DNA of 57,129 bases from Pseudomonas cyclaminis. Its GTDB lineage: Bacteria > Pseudomonadota > Gammaproteobacteria > Pseudomonadales > Pseudomonadaceae. Below are positions 53,226 through 57,129 of the stretch, piece by piece; position 1 is the stretch's first letter; each line of letters opens with the position of its first letter. Location of the stretch: NCBI RefSeq assembly GCF_015163715.1, contig NZ_JADDUM010000108.1:1-57129 (forward strand), read 5' to 3'. A model generated the notes under the pieces. The model had not been told where the DNA came from, made no database searches, and saw nothing but the letters and a program-made list of their open reading frames with translations. The position numbers and the translations under genes are program-made.

Positions 53226-54620
53226 TCAGAGATGCGACTCTGCATATTCAGCCAGAATCGAGCGAGGCACCCCTTGCAGCGCAATGTGCACGCCGTTCGG
53301 GAAGTCTTTGAAGCGTTCCGTCAGGTACGTCAGTCCGGAGCTGGTCGCGGACAGGTAAGGGGTGTCGATCTGCGCCAAGTTGCCCAGGCACACCACTTTT
53401 GAACCGGCGCCGGCACGGGTGATGATGGTTTTCATCTGGTGCGGCGTGAGGTTCTGGCATTCATCGATCAAAATCAGGCTTTGCTGGAAGCTGCGACCTC
53501 GGATGTAGTTGAGGGATTTGAACTGCAACGGCACTTTGCTGAGGATGTAGTCGACGCTGCCATGGGTGTTTTCGTCATCCATGTGCAAGGCTTCGAGGTT
53601 GTCGGTGATCGCCCCCAGCCACGGCTCCATTTTTTCCGCTTCGGTGCCGGGCAGGAAACCGATTTCCTGGTCCAGGCCCTGCACGCTGCGGGTGGCGATG
53701 ATGCGGCGATAGCGCTTGGTCACCATGGTCTGCTCGATAGCAGCGGCCAGGGCGAGAATGGTTTTACCGGAACCCGCGGCACCGGTCAGGTTGACCAGGT
53801 GGATGTCCGGGTCGAGCAGCGCATACAGCGCCAGGCTCTGGTAGATATCACGCGGTTTCAGGCCCCAGGCTTCCTGGTGCAGCAGGGGTTCCTGATGCAG
53901 GTCGAGGATCAGCAGTTTGTCGACCTGGATCTCTTTGATCCAGCCTACAAAGCCCTGTTCGTCGATGATGAATTCATTGATGTGCACGGCCGGCAGGTTG
54001 TCGATCAGTTGTACCTGATGCCAGGTGCGGCCGTGGTCCTGACGGGTTTCGACCTTGCTCACAAGGTCCCAGAACGAGCCGGTCACCGTGTGATAACCAC
54101 GGGACAGCATTGAAACGTCATCGACCAGTTGGTCGGTGCTGTAGTCCTCGGCCGCGATCCCACACGCTCGTGCCTTGAGGCGCATATTGATGTCTTTGGT
54201 CACCAGCACCAGGCGCAGGTCCTTGTCGCGCGCGTGCAGGTCGATCAATTGGTTGATGATTTTGTTGTCGTTGAGGTTTTCCGGCAGCAGGCTGTTGGGC
54301 TCGCTGCGCTTGCTCATCAGGATCGACAGCAGGCCCTTGGGCCCGCTTTTGCCACGCTGGATCGGCACACCGACTTCAACATCCTCGGGTGAGGCTTCGC
54401 CCAGGGTCTTGTCGATCAGGCGGATGGCCTGGCGGCATTCGGCGGCAACGCTATGGTGCCCACTTTTGAGCTTGTCGAGTTCCTCAAGCACAATCATCGG
54501 GATGGCGACGTGGTGTTCTTCGAAGTTGAGCAGTGCGTTTGGATCGTGGATCAGTACGTTGGTATCAAGCACATAAAGGATTGGCTGGTCGGAAGAAGGG
54601 GTGCGTCCATGATCATCCAT
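53226..54620 (-). CDS. PIN-PhoH fusion protein (PhoH2-type)
   Basis: This 464-aa protein joins an N-terminal PIN ribonuclease domain (about 14-150; LYVLDTNVLIHDP with catalytic Asp, later LVTKDINMRLKARACG) to a C-terminal PhoH ATPase (about 245-460; Walker A GAAGSGKT, Walker B LILIDECQNLTPHQMK). PhoH2 proteins of this layout are reported to unwind and cleave RNA using ATP. It is often annotated as a PhoH family protein or YlaK. The stop is separated from moaC by a hairpin repeat, so it is probably a single-gene unit. Confidence 0.9.
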   Translation of the reverse strand: MDDHGRTPSSDQPILYVLDTNVLIHDPNALLNFEEHHVAIPMIVLEELDKLKSGHHSVAAECRQAIRLIDKTLGEASPEDVEVGVPIQRGKSGPKGLLSILMSKRSEPNSLLPENLNDNKIINQLIDLHARDKDLRLVLVTKDINMRLKARACGIAAEDYSTDQLVDDVSMLSRGYHTVTGSFWDLVSKVETRQDHGRTWHQVQLIDNLPAVHINEFIIDEQGFVGWIKEIQVDKLLILDLHQEPLLHQEAWGLKPRDIYQSLALYALLDPDIHLVNLTGAAGSGKTILALAAAIEQTMVTKRYRRIIATRSVQGLDQEIGFLPGTEAEKMEPWLGAITDNLEALHMDDENTHGSVDYILSKVPLQFKSLNYIRGRSFQQSLILIDECQNLTPHQMKTIITRAGAGSKVVCLGNLAQIDTPYLSATSSGLTYLTERFKDFPNGVHIALQGVPRSILAEYAESHL

Positions 54621-54942
54621 ACTCGGTCACCTTTGTGGGAGCCAGTCGACGCAATACCACGACAGTGCTGCGCCTCGATTGACCGCCGAACACACCGCAA
54701 AAGGAGTCTTGGAAGACGCCACCTGTGGTGCAGGTTTCGGCGATCTGACTTCGTAATACCGCAAAACCCATGACAGAAAAAAGCACTTTGACGCTTTTTT
54801 GAAGTTTATTTTTCAGGATGACGAATAGCACTAGCCGAGTGTCATGCACCCCGTTAAAGTCGGAAGTCCGCCTGCATCGAAACGTCGTGCAAAATCCCCC
54901 CCATTTCGCCTTAAGCCCAACAGGGACGGGCACTTCATCTTT
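54621..54942. other. Intergenic region between polysaccharide deacetylase and phoH
   Basis: This 322-base gap between two minus-strand genes must hold the phoH promoter. AAAAAAGC (54777-54784) and GCTTTTTT (54793-54800) form an A/T-dominated inverted repeat that could be a weak terminator in either direction. Nothing else is evident, and a possible reading frame on the minus strand has no family resemblance. Confidence 0.45.
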
Positions 54943-56067
54943 TTAACGAAAGGCTTCCCGGCAGTCCTGCCAACCCAAGCCACTTTGCGCCGTTGCCTGT
55001 AACAACAGAGGCAATGCCACCCGCGCCTTGTCCTGGGTGTCGTGAAACACAATCACCCCTTTGCGCCACAGCAGCATCAGCGTGAGCACACGCTGCATCG
55101 ACTCATCGGCCTTGAGCTTGCCCGGCTCATCCTGGGAATCGATGTCCCACAACGCCACCTGCAAACCCTGGGACTGAAAGAAACCCTGGCTGTCCGCACG
55201 GCGCTGCCCGTACGGTGGGCGGAACAGCGGCACATAGTTTTCCGGCATCAGGTTCTGCACCAGCGCCGCGCTGCGGGTGATGGAGCTTTGCCAGTCCACC
55301 CAATGGCTGTGAGAGCGGTACTGCCAGCCCTGGGTGCCGACGCACTGGCCCTGGTACAACGCCTCCACCTCAGCGGCGGAACTGCGCTCAACGCGGGTTT
55401 GCAGGCTGCTGCCGAGGGCAAAGAAGGTTGCGTTCATCTTCTGCTTGCGCAGGTAGTCGGCGAGCCAGTCGGTATTGCCACTGACTGGCGCCGGGCCGCC
55501 GTCGAAGGTCAGCAGGAACAGACGGTCGTTAAACTCGTCGCCGTTACGTTCATGGTCGCCGAACCGCGCGACTTCGCTGCTGATCTGCGGGAACAACGCG
55601 GCCTTGCGCAGCAGTTCGTCCAGGTAGCGTTCATGGAAGTTATGGCTGGGGGCGGACCAGCCTATATAGAAGGAGTCTTCGCTGATTTCGAACTTGCCGG
55701 CTTGTTCGCGCAGGTCGTCCATGTTTTCCACCAGGTAGCAGAACGAGGCGTCCACCTCGCAGCTCTGTTGGGCGACGATGTAGTTCTCCAACAGGCGTTG
55801 CCAGAGCTGGCGGCGCAGGTCGTCAATGGCGGCCTGGTTGATGATCTTCAGGCCCAGGCGCTGTTTGAGCGCCGTGTCGTCCAAGGACTCACTGGCCAGC
55901 AGGCTGCGGGCGAACATCAGGATTTCGGCGCGCGAGGCGACGTCGAACAGCGCAGGGCTGCTGAGCTTTTCGGGCCAGGTGCCGCGATCCAGGCTGGCGA
56001 CATCCATCGGCGCCGCATAGGCGTTCAGGCTTAACAGACACGCGGACAATAACAGTGCTATTCGCAC
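54943..56067 (-). CDS. Polysaccharide deacetylase family protein, divergent motif 1
   Basis: This 374-aa exported protein has a signal peptide (MRIALLLSACLLSLNAYA) and a helical N-terminal region of about 160 residues, followed by a NodB-type deacetylase domain. Motifs seen are LLTFDGGP (188-191 region, first Asp D189), SHSH (H253, H255), RPPYG (283-287), DIDSQD and FHDT (342-344). The usual TFDDGP reads TFDGGP, so the second Asp, a metal ligand in standard enzymes, is Gly190. The start is GTG 56067 with GGAG upstream; a longer start lacks a signal sequence. Substrate is unknown; it may act on peptidoglycan or exopolysaccharide. Confidence 0.83.
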   Translation of the reverse strand: MRIALLLSACLLSLNAYAAPMDVASLDRGTWPEKLSSPALFDVASRAEILMFARSLLASESLDDTALKQRLGLKIINQAAIDDLRRQLWQRLLENYIVAQQSCEVDASFCYLVENMDDLREQAGKFEISEDSFYIGWSAPSHNFHERYLDELLRKAALFPQISSEVARFGDHERNGDEFNDRLFLLTFDGGPAPVSGNTDWLADYLRKQKMNATFFALGSSLQTRVERSSAAEVEALYQGQCVGTQGWQYRSHSHWVDWQSSITRSAALVQNLMPENYVPLFRPPYGQRRADSQGFFQSQGLQVALWDIDSQDEPGKLKADESMQRVLTLMLLWRKGVIVFHDTQDKARVALPLLLQATAQSGLGWQDCREAFR

Positions 56068-56186
56068 ACGGGGTCTCCCTCTCCAGAGTCGTCGGCCACT
56101 ATAACGGATCGCGCCTATCGCCATCATAGGTGGAGTCAAACCGCCCCAGCCCCTAGAATCCCCCCACGATTACAGGAGACGACTTC

Positions 56187-56966
56187 ATGCTGACGGTGAT
56201 TTCCCCCGCCAAGACCCTCGATTTCGAGTCAAAACCGGCCACCCCACGCTTCACCCAACCGCAATACCTCGACCACTCCCAGGAGCTGATCGAACAATTG
56301 CGTGAGCTGAGCCCGGCGCAAATCAGTGAGCTGATGCACGTTTCCGACAAAATCGGCGGCCTCAACGCCGCACGTTTCGGCAGTTGGACCCCCGCCTTCA
56401 CCCCCGAGAATGCCAAGCAAGCCCTGCTCGCGTTCAAGGGCGACGTGTATACCGGCCTGAACGCCGATACCCTCAGCGAGGCCGACTTCAGTTACGCCCA
56501 AGACCACCTGCGCATGCTCTCGGGCCTGTACGGCCTGCTGCGGCCGCTGGACCTGATGATGCCGTACCGCCTGGAGATGGGCACCAAACTGGCCAACGCC
56601 CGTGGCAAGGACCTGTACGCATTCTGGGGCACGCGCATCAGCGAATGGCTCAACGAAGCCCTGGCCGAGCAAGGTGATGATGTACTGCTCAACCTGGCGT
56701 CCAACGAATACTTCTCGGCGGTCAAGCGCACGGCCCTGAATGCGCGGATCATCAATACCGAGTTCAGGGACTTGAAGAACGGCCAGTACAAAATCATCAG
56801 TTTCTACGCGAAAAAAGCCCGGGGCATGATGAGCCGCTTCGTGATTGAAGAGCGCATCAACGATCCGGCCAAGCTCAAACAGTTCGATGTGCAGGGCTAT
56901 CGCTTCAATGCGGAGCAGTCCAAACCGGACAACCTGGTGTTTTTGCGCGATCACGCACCGGAATAA
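56187..56966 (+). CDS. yaaA: Peroxide stress protein YaaA
   Basis: This 259-aa member of the YaaA (DUF328) family reduces intracellular free iron and oxidative DNA damage during peroxide stress in E. coli. The start [15 protein letters not shown], the block [20 protein letters not shown] and [18 protein letters not shown] are strongly conserved. ATG 56187 has AGGAG nine bases upstream. Length fits the family. E. coli yaaA is OxyR-controlled; no OxyR site was identified here. A REP doublet follows. Confidence 0.95.
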   Translation: MLTVISPAKTLDFESKPATPRFTQPQYLDHSQELIEQLRELSPAQISELMHVSDKIGGLNAARFGSWTPAFTPENAKQALLAFKGDVYTGLNADTLSEADFSYAQDHLRMLSGLYGLLRPLDLMMPYRLEMGTKLANARGKDLYAFWGTRISEWLNEALAEQGDDVLLNLASNEYFSAVKRTALNARIINTEFRDLKNGQYKIISFYAKKARGMMSRFVIEERINDPAKLKQFDVQGYRFNAEQSKPDNLVFLRDHAPE

Positions 56967-56991
56967 GGCTCTCGAAGACAGAAATTTTCAA

Positions 56992-57080
56992 ATGTGGGAG
57001 GCTTGCCCCCGATGGCGGTGGTTCAGTCATAGAAGTTGAGGCTGACACATCGTCTATCGGGGGCAAGCCCCCTCCCACAT
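56992..57080. repeat. REP-type inverted repeat pair, copy E
   Basis: The right arm (about 57053-57080) is complete; the left arm (56992-57016) has lost four to five G of the core (TGTGGGAGGCTTGCCCCC). It lies 26 bases after the yaaA stop. The last 45 bases of the window show nothing I can assign. Confidence 0.82.
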
Positions 57081-57129
57081 CTTGTCTGGATTTCACACCA
57101 TGAATCGTCAACTTATTGGCGTCAAAAAA

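Noticed and set aside
54613..54933. Small open frame in the phoH upstream gap
   Set aside because: No ribosome-binding site, no recognisable family and Arg/Cys/Val-rich composition; most likely chance.

Overview
The window looks like chromosomal DNA of a Pseudomonas of the P. fluorescens group. It is GC-rich. The genes match the Pseudomonas repertoire (a hupN-type HU protein, a FecIRA ferric citrate system, the hmgABC homogentisate operon, aapJQMP, rhlB, a DUF3509 protein). Highly similar REP-type inverted-repeat pairs are scattered between genes. There is no rRNA, tRNA, CRISPR array, phage or insertion sequence.

Layout. 1-3.4 kb: rlmF, hupN, yejK and a membrane-anchored glutaredoxin. 3.4-11.2 kb: iron region with two back-to-back operons. 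The minus-strand operon encodes DUF3649, PepSY (frameshifted) and DUF3325 proteins, then an ECF sigma factor and a FecR-like regulator. The plus-strand operon is fecI-fecR-fecA, and a Fur-box-like site lies between them. 11.2-18.2 kb: a LysR/MFS divergent pair, an HPF-family protein, and a LysR gene divergent from a serine deaminase-transporter pair. 18.4-21.8 kb: DUF3509, psiE, SOS-type yebG with a perfect LexA box, a leucine-dehydrogenase-like enzyme and a SirB1-family protein. 21.8-27.4 kb: tyrosine/phenylalanine catabolism (MFS transporter, hmgC, hmgB, hmgA and divergent hmgR). 27.4-33.3 kb: frameshifted dacB, a siderophore receptor, a frameshifted GST, a GIY-YIG protein and an NTF2-like protein.

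33.4-42.7 kb is the most accessory-looking part. An orphan response regulator and an orphan HPt protein diverge from a chaperone-usher cluster. The cluster has four DUF1120 secreted proteins, a PapD-type chaperone, an usher, a two-domain adhesin-like protein whose second half is DUF1120, and a last DUF1120 protein. I infer that the DUF1120 proteins are the pilins of this system.

42.7-57.1 kb: a CynX-type MFS gene, an mqsRA toxin-antitoxin pair with a perfect palindromic operator, the aapJQMP amino-acid ABC transporter, an esterase, rhlB, moaCDE, a PIN-PhoH protein, a polysaccharide deacetylase and yaaA.

Five genes carry reading-frame breaks: the PepSY gene, dacB, GST, usher (two breaks) and adhesin. 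Five of the six events look like loss of a single C or G from a short run. This could be sequence error or real gene decay, and it affects how the pilus and PBP4 genes should be read. Functions are assigned from family resemblance recognised by eye; no database search was run.
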